Source: Azorinus chamasolen (Eukaryota; Mollusca; Bivalvia; Cardiida; Solecurtidae). Taken from it: a stretch of 64,000 nt of DNA. The first letter of the stretch is position 1; each line of letters begins with the position of its first letter. The DNA is taken from contig OY755244.1 of assembly GCA_963576725.1 (NCBI GenBank), positions 35,194,109 through 35,258,108 of the forward strand, read 5' to 3'. The position numbers and the translations under genes were made by a program. The notes beneath the pieces were generated by a model. That model did no database searches and was not told the DNA's origin. It saw only the letters and a list, made by a program, of their open reading frames with translations. This document shows, one piece after another, positions 20,194 through 32,617 of this stretch.

Positions 20194-21571
20194 AGGGGTA
20201 AGCGACTGGTTACAGTTGCGGGGTCCTAATGAGACCATGGGTATCTTATTCAATGTCTTATTTGGATAAAAACTATTCGGCCATTTAACCCTTTACCTCA
20301 TGAATATTCATGTTAGAAATACTGACAAACTATCAATACTAATTAGCTAAAGACGCGTTATCATGTCGAGGTGTGAGAAGAAGAGACAAGATAAAAAACA
20401 ACTGATAAGCGTTGGCCAAAATGTCGAGGTATTGTTCCACACATATATGTGCCGTTGATCAAAACGATACTGTATAAAATAGAACCTGCATATATAGCAA
20501 CGACCTAAATAAACACGGGGATTTATAAGAATGTGTGGTTGCTGAATGCAGGATGAAAGTAATGCAGAAAGCTCCCAGTGGAGCTTTCTGCATAACTTTC
20601 ATCCTGCATTAAGCTACCACTTGTCTTAAATACCCTATTTTGTGTGTTAGATGTAGGCAAGTTTTGCTGTACTTCAAAACCTTATACTGCTAAATACGAT
20701 CTGACACATGCAGACACGCCAGACAGTGTAGATCCAGATCAGTTACTGTATTGAAACGCAGTATCAGGTGAGAATCTACAATGATTGCAACAATGACTAG
20801 CACAAATGATAACGAGCGCCATATACCGTTATAATTATTTACCTTATGAATATTCATGTGAGAAATAATGACGTCATGAATGTTATTTGGCTGAAATCTT
20901 ATAATGGCGTTGTGAACAAGAGGGAGTTTGACCGTGGATAAAACTGTAGAATTAGATCTAAGTTATATAATAAGCAAACAGAGCAGACCCTGATCAGACG
21001 GCTCCTACAGGAGCCGTCTGATCTGGGTCTACTCTGTTTGTCTATGCGCCCAAAAACCTATATATCATGTAAAGCATTAAGACAAGGCCTCGCTGAAATA
21101 TGGCATCAGCTCCTATAGGAGCAAATGCTCTTTTTATCTCAATGGTTTCATAAAGTGACTTTTACAGAGGCATAGAAAGGCGTATTTATGGAGGAAAGGG
21201 TTAAGCCACTATATTTTCCTAATCAGCCTACATTGTTGCATGGCCGCGTAAGTGTCACAGTGTGGTTTAATCCCTGATTATCAGCCACCAGCGCCATGTT
21301 ATGGTATCGTTAGTGCGGCTTTGCCGTTAAACCACTAACTTTCCTTATAAGCCACCATCCCTATATAGCATTGTTAGTGTCGGTGAGGGTTAATTTTTAC
21401 ACGCCTAGTACTGGTCAGTCTTGTAAATTGAACTGATAATCAACAGTATGTCAGGTAGACTTGGTATGAAGTGCATGTAGTGTTAGAACATTTAGTATAT
21501 TTAAGTATATCTATTGTCTGTCATTTTCACTGAAAACTGGCAACATTGACAAAAATAGAACCCCGATGACT
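20194..21571. mobile_element. Mixed A, H and B elements
   Basis: An H-type hairpin element at about 20480-20665 (core CTCCCAGTGGAG); an A element at about 20834-21062 with perfect GGCTCCTACAGGAGCC; a truncated B/A mosaic at 21105-21205. 21210-21560 holds imperfect direct repeats of TTAGTGTCGGTGAGGG type and no exon. Confidence 0.6.
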
Positions 21572-21749
21572 TTAACCCTTTCCCTCATATTGACGACTTT
21601 TGACGACTCTGTAAAAGTCACTTTGTGAAACCATTGTGATAAATAGAGCATTTGCTCCTATAGGAGCAAATGCTCTTTTTATCACAATGGTTTCATAAAG
21701 TGACTTTTACAGAGGCATAGAAAGGCGTATTTATGGAGGAAATGGTTAA
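21572..21749. mobile_element. B/A mosaic MITE
   Basis: The left end and hairpin are family B (CCCTTTCCCTCATATTGACG, GCTCCTATAGGAGC). The right end is family A (AGGCGTATTTATGGAGG-AAATGGTTAA). It lacks the usual B right flank. Confidence 0.7.
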
Positions 21750-22228
21750 ACCCATTCCCTCATATTGTCGACTTTGACGCATCTGTAAATGTCACGTTTT
21801 GAAACCATTATGATAAATAAAGCATTTGCTGCTCTATTAATCATAGTGATTTCAAACCTACATACAGTTGAACTTCGATATCTCGAACTCGTATAACTCG
21901 AACTTCGGGATAACTCGAACAAAACGTTCAGTCCTTCCAAAACTTACAATACACAATTGCTCTAAGATGTATCGCTACAAATATCTAGAAAAAATATGAC
22001 AGCTTAATACAGGTCTAAAGTAATGCTGAAAGCTGCTACAGGAGCTTTCAGCATTACTTTAGACCTGTATTAAGCTGTGGCCTTGAGAAATTGTTCAGAT
22101 TAGAAATAGGATGATTCGAACCTCTGTTATCTCGAAAAAAAATTGTATGGTCCCTTGAAGTTCGAGTTATCGAAGTTCAACTTTAGTTCTAAAGTTTTCC
22201 CGTTTTCTAGTATGAGGGCATAGCTTAA
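21747..22228. mobile_element. Family B MITE with a nested family F element
   Basis: B starts AAACCCATTCCCTCATATTG. It is interrupted at a TA by an F element (21863 to about 22187, CAGTTGAACTTCGATATCTC, core GCTGCTACAGGAGC) and resumes TTTTCCCGTTTTCTAG before AGCTTAA. Confidence 0.75.
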
Positions 22229-22372
22229 ATGTCGGCAACGGTATATGTTTGACTGTTCGGACTAACGAGGATATATTGAAGGTCACCAACAGAAACACAG
22301 ATTAAAATGTTAGGGTGGATACCGTCGCTTCAACGCAAATACAACTTGTTACAGGCGAAGGGAGATCAACTC

Positions 22373-22507
22373 TACCCCACACCTACCCCTCACCTACCCC
22401 ACACCTACCCCTCACCTACCCCACACCTACCCCTCACCTACCCCTCACCTACCCCACACCTACCCCTCACCTACCCCACACCTACCCCTCACCTACCCCA
22501 CACCTAA
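22373..22507. repeat. CCTACCCCTCACCTACCCCACA minisatellite
   Basis: About six units of a 22 bp C-rich repeat, alternating CCCCTCACCTA and CCCCACACCTA. All plus-frame Thr/Pro ORFs here are repeat translations. Confidence 0.9.
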
Positions 22508-23008
22508 CCCTTTGGGTAGTTTCAGTGATACAACAACATCCGGGTAGACATATCGATCAATCACAGAATAGCTAGAAGACTATCGAAGAGGAGTTGCAAA
22601 CAATCTTTTTGTCATCATGAGTTTTGTACAGTGTTTTTGCAAAGCAGTTTATGTATGCCATGCTTATTGGTCTCATAGCAAAGCCCACGTATGATCAACA
22701 GCGGACGGACTATTGACACGACCGTTGGTCGATGATGAAGCAAAACAGTTCTGAAGTGGTCCTGTCAGATACAATCAGCCCTCAATACCGACAAGGTATT
22801 CTAAAAAGAAACTGGGTCATCACTGATTACGCCATTGTCTGAGCTCAGCAAGGCACAATGGATATCAATACGGCAATGTTGTTTCAGAGACACGTTGAAA
22901 TAAACGCATGTATGAAAGCTATCAATTAAATCTTATATCAACTGACGAATGATGTATACAAATAAAACATAAAGCATGCATTTGCGGTAAATGACCTATG
23001 TTAGCTCT
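22508..23008. other. No gene seen
   Basis: 500 bp of unique-looking sequence without a splice-supported reading frame. AAATAAAACATAAA at about 22960 could be a poly(A) signal, but nothing upstream supports a transcript. Confidence 0.35.
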
Positions 23009-23475
23009 TAACCTCAAAGAAACGCCTTCTGAGACATTTGCAAACAGAATAGACCAAGATCAGACGGCTCCTGTAGGAACCGTCTGATCTTGGTCTACTC
23101 TGTTTGCTTATGGAATTGTATAGTTTCTGCTATGGCCAACAAAGGCCAACAAAAATGTCTTTATGTACCACTATACTATAAAACTTTAGCACAGGAATAT
23201 TCATGATGTCATTATTTCTTAAATTAATATTCATTAGGTAAATGGTTAACCCATTCCCTCATATTGACGCCTTTTGACGCCTTTGTAAAAGTCACTTTCT
23301 GAAACCATTGTGATAAATAGAGCATTTGCTCCTATAGGAGCAAATGCTCTATTTACCACAATGGTTTCAAAACTACACAATTTTAAGTTTTTCCTTTTCT
23401 GTAGTAACTGCTCCTTTTCGGTAGATTGATTCAAAGAGGTCTGATCTATAAATAGCCTGTGAGGTAATGGGTTAA
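23009..23475. mobile_element. Adjacent A and B MITEs sharing one TTAA
   Basis: A copy 23009-23249 and B copy 23246-23475 share the TTAA at 23246-23249. The A hairpin has GGCTCCTGTAGGAACC; the B hairpin has a perfect GCTCCTATAGGAGC. Confidence 0.85.
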
Positions 23476-23867
23476 ATGATAGATTATTCACCTTACTGTT
23501 GGAGTCCAACCCTCTATACGTATCTCATATATCAACTAGTGACCTTTAGGTTGCTAGGCATTCGTCAATAAAAGATGTCTTCTTATTCAGATTTCGAGCC
23601 AGAGTTTTTCGCCAGAGTTTTTCACAGATGTGACATTGGCAGCGAAAGCATTACTATTTTGAGCTAGATTTGTTTCAAAACCAGTTTGGAAGTTGATAAG
23701 ACGCCAAGCTACTTGACGTCTGATCTGGGTTCAATCTGTTTGCAAAAGTAATCACAGATAAATCAATCAATCAACCAACCGCGGATATTTATATAGCACA
23801 ACGCTTTATGCAATCCTATTCTGTTGCGCTTTACAATGTCAAAGTTATTTTCAAAGCTTAAAACTAT

Positions 23868-24133
23868 ATAAGTAAAACTTCTCTATAACGGCCACTAAAT
23901 TACATCAAGTATTTAGTGTTTAAGGCAGGTGACTGCTTAAAGCAAGGTGAGAGTAAAACAGAACGCTCCTATAGGTGATGTTTAAAGCAAGGTGAAAGTA
24001 AAACAGACCGCTCCTATAGGTGATGCTTAATGCAAGGTGAAAGTAAAACAGAACGCTCCTATAGGAGCGTTCTGTTTAACTTTCACCTTGCTTTAAGCAG
24101 CCCTAGTGGCCGTTATAGAGAGGTTTTACTGTA
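23868..24133. mobile_element. Family E MITE with triplicated left arm
   Basis: Ends AAGTAAAACTTCTCTATAAC ... TATAGAGAGGTTTTACTGTA. The unit GCAAGGTGAAAGTAAAACAG plus CTCCTATAGG occurs three times (about 23940-24062) before a single right arm. Confidence 0.85.
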
Positions 24134-24139
24134 GCCCCA

Positions 24140-24764
24140 AATCAGGCAACCCCTGTAGAAAGAAACAGTGTGATCAGGGTATGCCATGTTTGCCTATATG
24201 AAACAATATAGATCTGATTCTCAGTCTCTGACATGGGTAAAAGTGCTCTTGTTAACGATGCCAATTGCCATTATATTGTTCTACATTCATTCTACTCACA
24301 TATATATCTATGAGGGAAAAACTTAACCCTTTCCTTTATACACATACACATCCACAAAATTTTCAAACAGTCGTCTGGTTAGGGTTTGCTCTGTTTATTT
24401 TGGCACTATAAAATAGATTTGATTCTACAGTTTTCGTTTGTTAAAGCAAAACATTCCCTTGAATTCCCTTTATAAAATTTCTGCTGATAAATATTCATGA
24501 TGTCATGATTTTCTTAAATGAATATTGAACAGGGAAAGAAACGCGTTTTCACGCATTTGCAAACAGAGTAGACCCAGATCAGACGGAGGAGCCGTCTGAT
24601 CAGGGTCTGCTCTGTTTGCTTATGGAATTTGATAGATCTGTGTCTTTACTTTCTAAAATAGCTACAATGTACCACCTTCCATTTTTGATTATAACTGTTT
24701 TGTACATGAATATTCAATGGGTATTAAAATGTGGACTAAACATAGAACAGGGAAAGGGTTAAGA
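24140..24764. mobile_element. Family A copies
   Basis: A decayed A at about 24140-24320, an A with missing core at about 24323-24540, and an A variant at about 24540-24764 (hairpin ATCAGACGGAGGAGCCGTCTGAT reduced at the centre; tail GGGAAAGGGTTAA). Confidence 0.65.
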
Positions 24765-24869
24765 CGGGGCCAAATGCTGGCTAATCGATTTGAAACTCTT
24801 TTTTTCGAGACTCAGAAGTGGTATTGACCAGATTGACGAGCTATTTGATCAATATCTAATTATACGTAT

Positions 24870-25205
24870 GCCTATGTCTCCTTGTATGTATGTACAATGT
24901 TTGTCTATGTCTCCTTGTATGTATGTACAGTGTATGTCTATGTCTCCTTGTATGTATGTACAGTGTTTGTCTATGTCTCCTTGTATGTATGTACAGTGTT
25001 TGTCTATGTCTCCTTGTATGTATGTACAGTGTATGTCTATGTCTCCTTGTATGTATGTACAGTGTTTGTCTATGTCTCCTTGTATGTATGTACAGTGTAT
25101 GTCTATGTCTCCTTGTATGTATGTACAGTGTTTGTCTATGTCTCCTTGTATGTATGTACAGTGTTTGTCTATGTCTCCTTGTATGTATGTACAGTGTTTG
25201 TCTTT
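24870..25205. repeat. 33-bp minisatellite, about ten units
   Basis: Unit TATGTCTCCTTGTATGTATG + TACAGTGTTTGTC. The third-from-last codon alternates TTG/ATG in a non-regular order. Because 33 is divisible by 3 and no unit carries a stop, long ORFs appear on both strands and in several frames; they are artefacts of the repeat. Confidence 0.95.
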
Positions 25206-25338
25206 CAGTAGCCCGTTGATATTTGTTTTGTGTCAACAATGGCCAAAGCAATGGGGCAAACATTTGCGACAATTGGGAGTGTTTATTTAAGTAACAGATT
25301 CAATATTAAGATACAGAAACAGGTTCAATTTCTACTCA

Positions 25339-26012
25339 ACCCTTTCCCTGTTCAAATATTCATGTACGACATCGTGATATCATGAATATTTATAAGCTGA
25401 AGTTTTATAATGTAAAAGTACATAAACCTCTCCAGGATTTTATTTTGCTTTGACAAAAAACTGTAGAATCATACCTATACCATGTCATAAGCAAACAGAG
25501 CAGACCCTGGTCAGCCGGCTCCTATATGAGCTATCTGATCTGGGTTTACTCTGTTTGCAAACGCGTGGAAATGCGTTTAAAAGAAGGATAATGTTAAACA
25601 TCCAAGGTAAAAAACATAAACAGGCCAGATCCAGATGAGATTATATGAGAAACAGATTGGATATCTGAATACATAAACACGGTCAGTTTCGACGTTAGCA
25701 TTCAATGCAAGAAATGCAAATAGGATGGATCCAGATGAGACGCTGGTTAGCTCAATATATCATTATGATCCAAAGCTTTTAACCCCTTTACTCCATAAAT
25801 ACGCATATCTACGCATTTGCAAACAGAGTAGACCCAAATCAGACGTCTGATCATGGTCTGCTCTGTTTGCTTATGGTATAATATACATATGATTCATCAG
25901 TGTTTGCCAATCTGCCATTCATGTGCCATGTGTTGCTAGTAAAACAAATAGTCTAATTACTATTCATGATGTCATTAATTCTTACATTAATATTTATGGG
26001 GTAAAGGGTTAA
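25339..26012. mobile_element. Two family A MITEs with a D remnant between
   Basis: About 25339-25597 (inverted, hairpin GGCTCCTATATGAGC) and 25789-26012 (TTAACCCCTTTACTCCATA, core deleted to CAGACGTCTG). A D2 remnant covers 25620-25770. Confidence 0.7.
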
Positions 26013-26305
26013 GTTTCTGATTGCATTTGTATAGAGAAATGGGATACATGTACTTTGTTCTTTGAGTAAATAACAAAATATGTTTCAACAAGATCCGCAG
26101 TCTATGTTTGTCTAGACGAATAAGGTGGAATGTAGTATATTCGGAAACTTTATTCATCGTTTATGTATGGTTTACTCAATAGTATTTCATATAAGAAGCG
26201 TTATAGTTGTGTAATAGCAAATGAACACAGGACATAGTGACAATGGCAGAAACTGTAGAATCAGATCTATAATATTTCTCGGCGTCTGACCGGGATAGTA
26301 ACTGG

Positions 26306-26362
26306 CATTGGTGGGGCGGGTGGGGCGTGTGGGGCGGGCGGGTATTCGGGGCGGGTGATGAG
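26306..26362 (+). repeat. G-rich tract with G-quadruplex potential
   Basis: Several GGGG/GGGCGGG runs separated by 1-7 bases on the plus strand (GGTGGGGCGGGTGGGGCG and following). At least four G-runs lie within about 30 bp. Confidence 0.75.
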
Positions 26363-26447
26363 GAGGACTTATTCTTACTGTTATTTTTATGAAAAAAGTA
26401 GATTTATTAGCTTCGTCTGTTAGACATTAAATAAATCCAATTCGAAG

Positions 26448-26638
26448 TTGAGCATCTCTATAACGACCACTAAATTACATCAAGTAGTTTGTGTTAAAGG
26501 CAGGTGGATGTTTAAAGCAAGGTGAAAGTAAAACAGAACGCTCCTGTTTTACTTTCACCTTGCTTTAAGCAACCACTTGCCCAAAATACCAAATAATTAA
26601 CATAATTTAGTGGTCGTTACAGAGAGGTTTTACTGTAC
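26448..26638. mobile_element. Family E MITE with shortened core
   Basis: CATCTCTATAACGACCACTA ... CGTTACAGAGAGGTTTTACT. The palindrome centre is reduced to CGCTCCTGTTTTAC. Confidence 0.8.
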
Positions 26639-26715
26639 ATTCAAAATGTTTGCGTTCCGAAGGACAGATATTCAATCATCATTTCAGAATGTGTTCTACA
26701 CAAATGGTTGACATT

Positions 26716-27240
26716 TAACTATTTCGCTATCAGTGGGTGAATCAGTGATTGCCTACGCAACTAGTTTAGAACCAGATGAGACGCCGAGTTACTCGGCATT
26801 TCATCAGGATCCAGACTGTTTCATACCGTGATTAAAAAAATATAAACAAAAAGAAACAAAATTCGAAAATGAACATTTCGACAGACGGAAACTTTTACAG
26901 ACGACAGAATGTGGCAGCGAAAGAGTAAAAGTTTTAAAACTCGTTAACCACGGCACTGATAAAACTAATACCGTTAAAATCGCGGGGTTTTGTCTACAGT
27001 GATTTACAGTATCTTGGCCACATTCGGTGTCGAACTTAACCTCTTCAAACACTTAGTAACATTCGTCAGCAAAACCCGTCCTCTGATTAAATTCTAAACG
27101 TCCGGTTTCCTTCCCAAAATTAAGTGCCAAAGTGTCAAATAGTTTGGATCCTGATCAGACGCCGAGTTATTCGAGGTATTTGGCGTCTTATCTGGGTCCA
27201 AACTGCTTGCAAACTGCTATTATCGCACATTTGACAATAG
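26716..27240. mobile_element. D-type elements
   Basis: D copy at about 26716-26926 (TTTCGCTATCAG ... CAGCGAAAGAGT). A second D-type hairpin with internal GTATTTGGCG insertion is at 27138-27212. 26930-27120 is unique with no convincing exon. Confidence 0.6.
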
Positions 27241-27469
27241 TATTGAAAACGTTCATGATAAATGGCATGCCATTAAAAAGGCTCAATCGCTGTTTATCAG
27301 TCAGAAGGACCTCGTTATCTGAGATTCATTCAAGTTTAATACATTCCAAAGTGGCTTTTATTTACCCCGGTATTCGGCCATTATTTGCCAGTTGAAAGCT
27401 CCATCCATATATCATCACACTGAAAACTATTTAAGTTGTTCTTGTACAGTCTACAACGACCATCCAAAT

Positions 27470-27862
27470 AAGTCTAATTGTATGTCAGATGGGAGCTTGG
27501 TGCAGGACAAAAGTTATGCAATAAGCTCCTCTGGGAGCTTACTGTGTTATTTTCTCTCTGCATTAAGCAACCCCCTGCTGCTCTTATAGACTCCTATGTT
27601 TATTTACCAGGTTCTACTGCATTTACACACAATTAACCCTTTCCTACAAAAATACGCCTTTCAACGCCTCTGTAAAATCACCTATTGAAACCATTGTGAT
27701 AAATAGAGCATTTGCTCCTATAGGAGCAAATGCTCTGTTTATCACAATGGTTTTAAACTACAAAATTCTAGAATTTTCCTTTTCTCTAGTTAATGCTCCT
27801 TTTCGGTAGATTTATTCAAAGTGGTTTGATCTAAAAATAGCCTATTAGGTAATGGGCTAGTC
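27470..27862. mobile_element. H element and A/B mosaic MITE
   Basis: H hairpin at 27480-27580 (core CTCCTCTGGGAG). Mosaic at 27633-27860: left end A-like (CTACAAAAATACGCCTTTC), hairpin and right end B-like. Confidence 0.7.
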
Positions 27863-28212
27863 TTCAATCTGCTGTAGGCAAATTAATACTTGCCTTTAAA
27901 AACTGTTTGGATCCATTTGAGACGCCGAGTAACTCAAATAGTTCGACGTCACATCAAGGCCCAAGCCTTTTGACACGCTGGCCGTATTATTTTTAAAACA
28001 AAAACAAATGTCAACACGCAGCATCTGTTAACAGAGTAGACCCAGTTAAAACAGGTATGTTCTGTTTGTTTATGAAAATATATATCTGATTCTACATTCT
28101 ATGCCAGTGTGAAAATATATAACTGTTTCATGAACAATTATAAGTATTCTGCTGATAAATATTCATGATGTCATTATTTCATCACCATGCGATGTATAGC
28201 TACACACGGTAT
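27863..28212. repeat. D-type and A-type remnants
   Basis: D-type hairpin at 27902-27970 with poor pairing. An A half-element without its core covers about 28025-28190. Confidence 0.45.
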
Positions 28213-28470
28213 AGAATTAGCTACAGTAGAACCTATCCTTAGCGGCCATTCATTTATTGAACATAGGACTCTTAAAAGCATGTGATTGCTTAATGCAGGG
28301 CAAATGTAATGCAGGTGGTTGCTTAATGTAGGACAAAAGTAATGCAGAAAGCTCCTATAGGAGCTTTCTGCATTACTTTTGTCCTGCATTCAGCTACCAC
28401 CTGTCTTACATACTCATAATACGACCTCTTTTAGATGGCCGCTTCAAACGGTTCTATAGCTACCACTAGC
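28213..28470. mobile_element. Family H pogo-like MITE with duplicated arm segment
   Basis: CTACAGTAGAACCTATCC start. Arm GGTTGCTTAATG appears twice on the left (28287 and 28317). Core GCTCCTATAGGAGC perfect at about 28344-28360. Confidence 0.75.
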
Positions 28471-28789
28471 TGACAGGATACATTAGAATTTACTATACCG
28501 TAAATCACAACACAGTATGGTTCATGTTTTGTTTTGTATGTGGCTTATCTATGAACAATACGCGAATATAAAAAGCTCTTGACTTAGACTATTCCGTTTA
28601 ATAAAGACACAAATCTGAGTGACACCTGTACACAATACCAATAGATTTAAATATTGTTCGAGACGTTTATTGTCAAGTAACATGTCAACAGAAAATAACG
28701 AAAACCACTTCACATAGAAATGTGATAGAACAGAAATAGCTTTGCATGTGGCATGAAAACTTATACGATTTCCAGACTGTCGCCATAAT
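28471..28789. other. No gene seen
   Basis: Unique-looking AT-rich DNA without splice-supported coding. Confidence 0.35.
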
Positions 28790-29006
28790 TTAACCCATTA
28801 CCTCATAAGCTATTTTTAGATCCAGGCTCTTTGATTAAGAACCTCATATTAAGGAGCATTTACTAGCAAAAAAGTAAACGTTTTGAAACCATTGTGATAA
28901 ATACAGCATTTGCTCCTATGAATCAAATGCTGTATTTATCACAATGGTTTCAAAAAGCGAATTTTACAGATGCGTTAAAAGACATCAATATGAGGGAATG
29001 GGTTAA
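28790..29006. mobile_element. Family B MITE
   Basis: TTAACCCATTACCTCATAAG ... GAGGGAATGGGTTAA. The core has decayed to GCTCCTATGAATC. Confidence 0.85.
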
Positions 29007-29224
29007 GATTAAAAATGTGCAAGACAGTTGACAGAAGAGGACATGAAATACACCAGAGGAATCTATGATTTGCAGAAATATTACATGATACATAATGTTT
29101 TATTATCAATATACGCATTTACTAATAAGATATATGTGTATATACTATATATATTCGTAGTCTACATGTAAATGCATGTATATAAATGACTCTGTTCAGA
29201 GCATATCAGCTCTCTTACAATGTA

Positions 29225-29966
29225 GCTCTTCCCCTCATATTGACGACGTTTGACGGCTCTGTAAAAGTCACTTTTTGAAACCATTGTGATAAATAGAGCC
29301 TTTTCTCCTATAGGAGCAAATGCTCTATTTATCACAATGGTTTCAAACTGCAATATTCTAAAAGTTTCCTTTTCTCTAGTTAATGCTCCTTTTCGGTAGA
29401 TTTAATCAGAGGTTGTGTCTAAAAATAGCCTATGAGGTAATGGGTTAACCCTTTCCTTCATATGAACATGTTTTCACTCATTTGCAAACAGACTAGACCC
29501 AGTTCAGACGGCTCCTATAGGAGCTGTCTGATCAGGGTCTGCTCTGTATGCTTATGATATAATATAGATGGGGTTCTACTGTCTCTGCCGCATAGTCAAA
29601 AACAAAATCCTGTGTCATGCATGTGCTATTATAACACATAATTTAATTACTATTCATGATTCCATTATTTACATGCATATTCACAGAGTAAAGGGTTAAT
29701 TGTATTTAACTTTTCTTATTCGTGTATATATACGTTTATCCCATTACCTCATAGGCTATTTTTAGACCTAACCTCTTTGAATAAATCTACCGAAAAGGAG
29801 CATTAACTAGAGAAAAGGATTTTTTTTTTAGAATTTTGTAGTTTGAAACCATTGTGATAAATAGAACATTTGCTCCTATAGGAGCAAATGTTCTATTTAT
29901 CACAATGGTTTCAACAGGTGACTTTTGCAGAGGCGTCAAAGGCGTCAATATGAGGGAATGGGTTAT
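29225..29966. mobile_element. Three MITEs in tandem: B, A, B
   Basis: B 29225-29448 and A 29445-29699 share a TTAA at 29445-29448. B at about 29737-29966 follows in inverted orientation. All three have a GCTCCTATAGGAGC core. Confidence 0.85.
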
Positions 29967-30002
29967 ACATGTATTGCCACAACATTAATTATATTTAACT
30001 AT

Positions 30003-30805
30003 TTCCCTGTTTTATGTTTATTTCAAATTTCAATATCTACTGAATATTCGTGGACAAAACATGTATAATAAAATATGGAAAGTGGAACTTTGTAGCCATT
30101 TAAGAAAGTAAAGAAACATATATCTATCAAATGTCATCAGCCAACAGAGCAGACCCTGATCAGACGGCTCCTGGATCTACTTTGTTTGCAGATTCGTGAA
30201 AACACGTTTGTATGAGGGAAAGGGTTTATCATGTGTATTCATATACATGTAGCATATAACATACATATCTTTAAAACACATCGTTATTATTTATCATATT
30301 TTGACATTTCTCCATCGCATACTTATTTTCTTTCTTTATATTCCCAATTAACCCCTTCAGTGTTTCGAAGACGGGTCTCTGATATCACATGCAACCAGTT
30401 TACTCACATGCAATCAGTTTCTCCAATGGCTTTATAAAAAGGTAACATAGTGCCAAATGGTTTAGATCCTGACATGATGCCGAGTGACTCGGCATCTCAT
30501 TTGATCAAAACTGTTTACAGTGGTACTCACGGATTTTCCCAGAGAAGGCTAAACATTAACCCATGCCTTCATGTTAACGTGTTTTCACGGATATGCAAAC
30601 AGAGTAGACCCAGATCAGACGGCTCCTATAGGAGCCATCTGATCAGGGTCTACTCTGTTTGTTATTATAATTTTAAAGATCTGTGTCTTTACTTTATAAA
30701 ATGGCTACAATGTTCCACCTTCCATATTTTACTATAACTATTTTGTCCATTAATATTCAGTTGGTATTGAAATTTGGAATGAACACAGAACAGGGAAAGG
30801 GTTAA
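30003..30805. mobile_element. A variant copies and a D-type hairpin
   Basis: A variant at about 30003-30227 lacks the right hairpin arm. D-type hairpin at 30455-30520. A complete A variant at 30556-30805 has an almost perfect palindrome AGTAGACCC..GGCTCCTATAGGAGCC. Confidence 0.75.
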
Positions 30806-31392
30806 TAATATAAATCAGTTCAACGGTATGACGTACTTCAAGTTTCGAAACAGCTTTTTATTCAATTGTTTTTAATGCGTTACTAAAATTGTCAAGCAAG
30901 AAGGTTCATTTTGTGACGCCATTCCATATAAAATCGAATGGGGGATATTGTTCTGCTGCAAATTATCGCCTTTGATAGATAAACACAGAGGTATACCAAT
31001 TTTCAGTTGGATTACTCTGGGGTTTTCTCATGTATTTCTATGTGATGTGGTTAATTTCTTTGATTTTTAAAGAATGTCCTTTTCCTTAGACTCTAAATAT
31101 AAAATAATTTAAAATAAATTTAAATACGTTTAAATCTATGAAGTGTGAAAAAAATCATAATCATTTGATACTGCAGTTACAAAGACTTCAACGATCAAAC
31201 CAGAGGAAACCAACTAGTATGACCTACATCTTTTGAGAGAGTATTCAAGGGAGCCTACTACTGAACAAGATCATCCATTGTATATATGACCCCGCTCCTT
31301 CCCCCAACAAACCAAATATACCCCAAACAACAATAAAACCCTATAAATTTGAGTTAACGAAACGCTGCACTAATCCCTCAACATCGATTACA
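30806..31392. other. No gene or MITE seen
   Basis: The longest MITE-free, gene-free stretch in this half of the window. AT-rich, including AAATTTAAATACG-like runs at 31100-31140. No splice-supported frame. Confidence 0.4.
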
Positions 31393-31610
31393 TTAACCCT
31401 TTCGGTGCCAGCATTGTCGTCTGCTGGGCATAGTTTCGTTTATTTTTAGTGTAAGTGTGTGCATTTCTTCCATTTTCTTTATAAAACAGTAAACATTATG
31501 TCAAACAGTTTGGATCCTGATGAGACGCCGAGTTACTCGGCGTCTCATCTGGATCCAAACTGTTTGCATGTGATATAAAAAACCCGTCATTGTGGCACGG
31601 AAGGGGTTAA
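31393..31610. mobile_element. Family D piggyBac-like MITE (complete)
   Basis: TTAACCCTTTCGGTGCCAGC ... GGCACGGAAGGGGTTAA. Near-perfect 63 bp palindrome at 31503-31565. Confidence 0.9.
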
Positions 31611-31659
31611 TATTTTATTGTCGATATTGCGATATCGGTATGTTATTTATCAAAGCTGA

Positions 31660-32600
31660 TTTTATAAGGCCGTGTATTACACCATAATATAACATAGTTG
31701 CATAACAAATACACATACTATTAAGCAGTTTAACGAGTAATAAAAGAAAGTCTTTGTAAGACTAGCTATTATCCTTCTTGAATAAAAAATCACAACATTG
31801 TCACAGAAAATCTCGCAACAACGATCATGAACAAGAAGTCTTCTTTTAAGTCGTAAAGACAGGTGGGAGCTTAATATAGGACATAAGCTTTTCGCTTTAC
31901 TTTCGCCCAACATGAAGCAGCTATGTGCTTTAACATTTATCTGATAGAGGTGCAGTTTGACGCACATACCTCTCTATAACGGCCACTAAATTAGAGCAAT
32001 TATTTTGTGTTAAAGGCAGGTGGCTGCTTAAAGCAAGATGAAAGTAAAACAGAACGCTCCTATAGGAGCGTTCTGTTTTACTTTTACCTTGCTTTAAGCA
32101 GTCACCTGCCCTAAATACCAACTAAATAACAAAATGTAGTGGCCGTTATAAAGAGGTTTTACTGCATTTGCAAACAGACTCCCGTACGGGTCCCATGATA
32201 ATGATATCCTCTGCTTGGTTTTGGAATAACATAGATCTGACTCTATAGTTCTGTCATGACCTAAAGTTCCGTTGTTCGCGTGCCATTATAAAACGTCATC
32301 TAATTAATATTAATGATTTAATTTATTTCTTTAATGAATATTCATATAAGAAATAATGGCATAATGAATACTGATTTTATGTTTTTATATAATTAAACAT
32401 GAACACGGGAAATTGTTCTCAAGCCAGAAACTGCAGCATCATATCTATATTGTTTTATAAACAAACAGAGCAGACCCTGATCAGACAGCTCTTGTTCCAT
32501 CTGGCTCGTCTCTGTTTGCAGAACAGCCTTTATTATTGTCACAGTTTACATAAAAGTAAAAACATGTGAGCTTAAAGAGAAGAACCAAACAAATCAATCA
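31660..32600. mobile_element. H remnant, family E copy and A copies
   Basis: H hairpin without core at about 31855-31925. E element at about 31966-32165 with perfect CGCTCCTATAGGAGCG. Two decayed A copies at about 32167-32345 and 32330-32530. Confidence 0.65.
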
Positions 32601-32617
32601 TACAAATCAATAATACC

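Noticed and set aside
21223..21290. 21 nt microexon between TTTTCCTAATCAG and GTAAGT on the plus strand.
   Set aside because: Lies in imperfect direct repeats and has no partner exons.
24790..25290. 166-codon plus ORF and 138-codon minus ORF.
   Set aside because: Both are the 33 bp minisatellite, open because 33 is a multiple of three.
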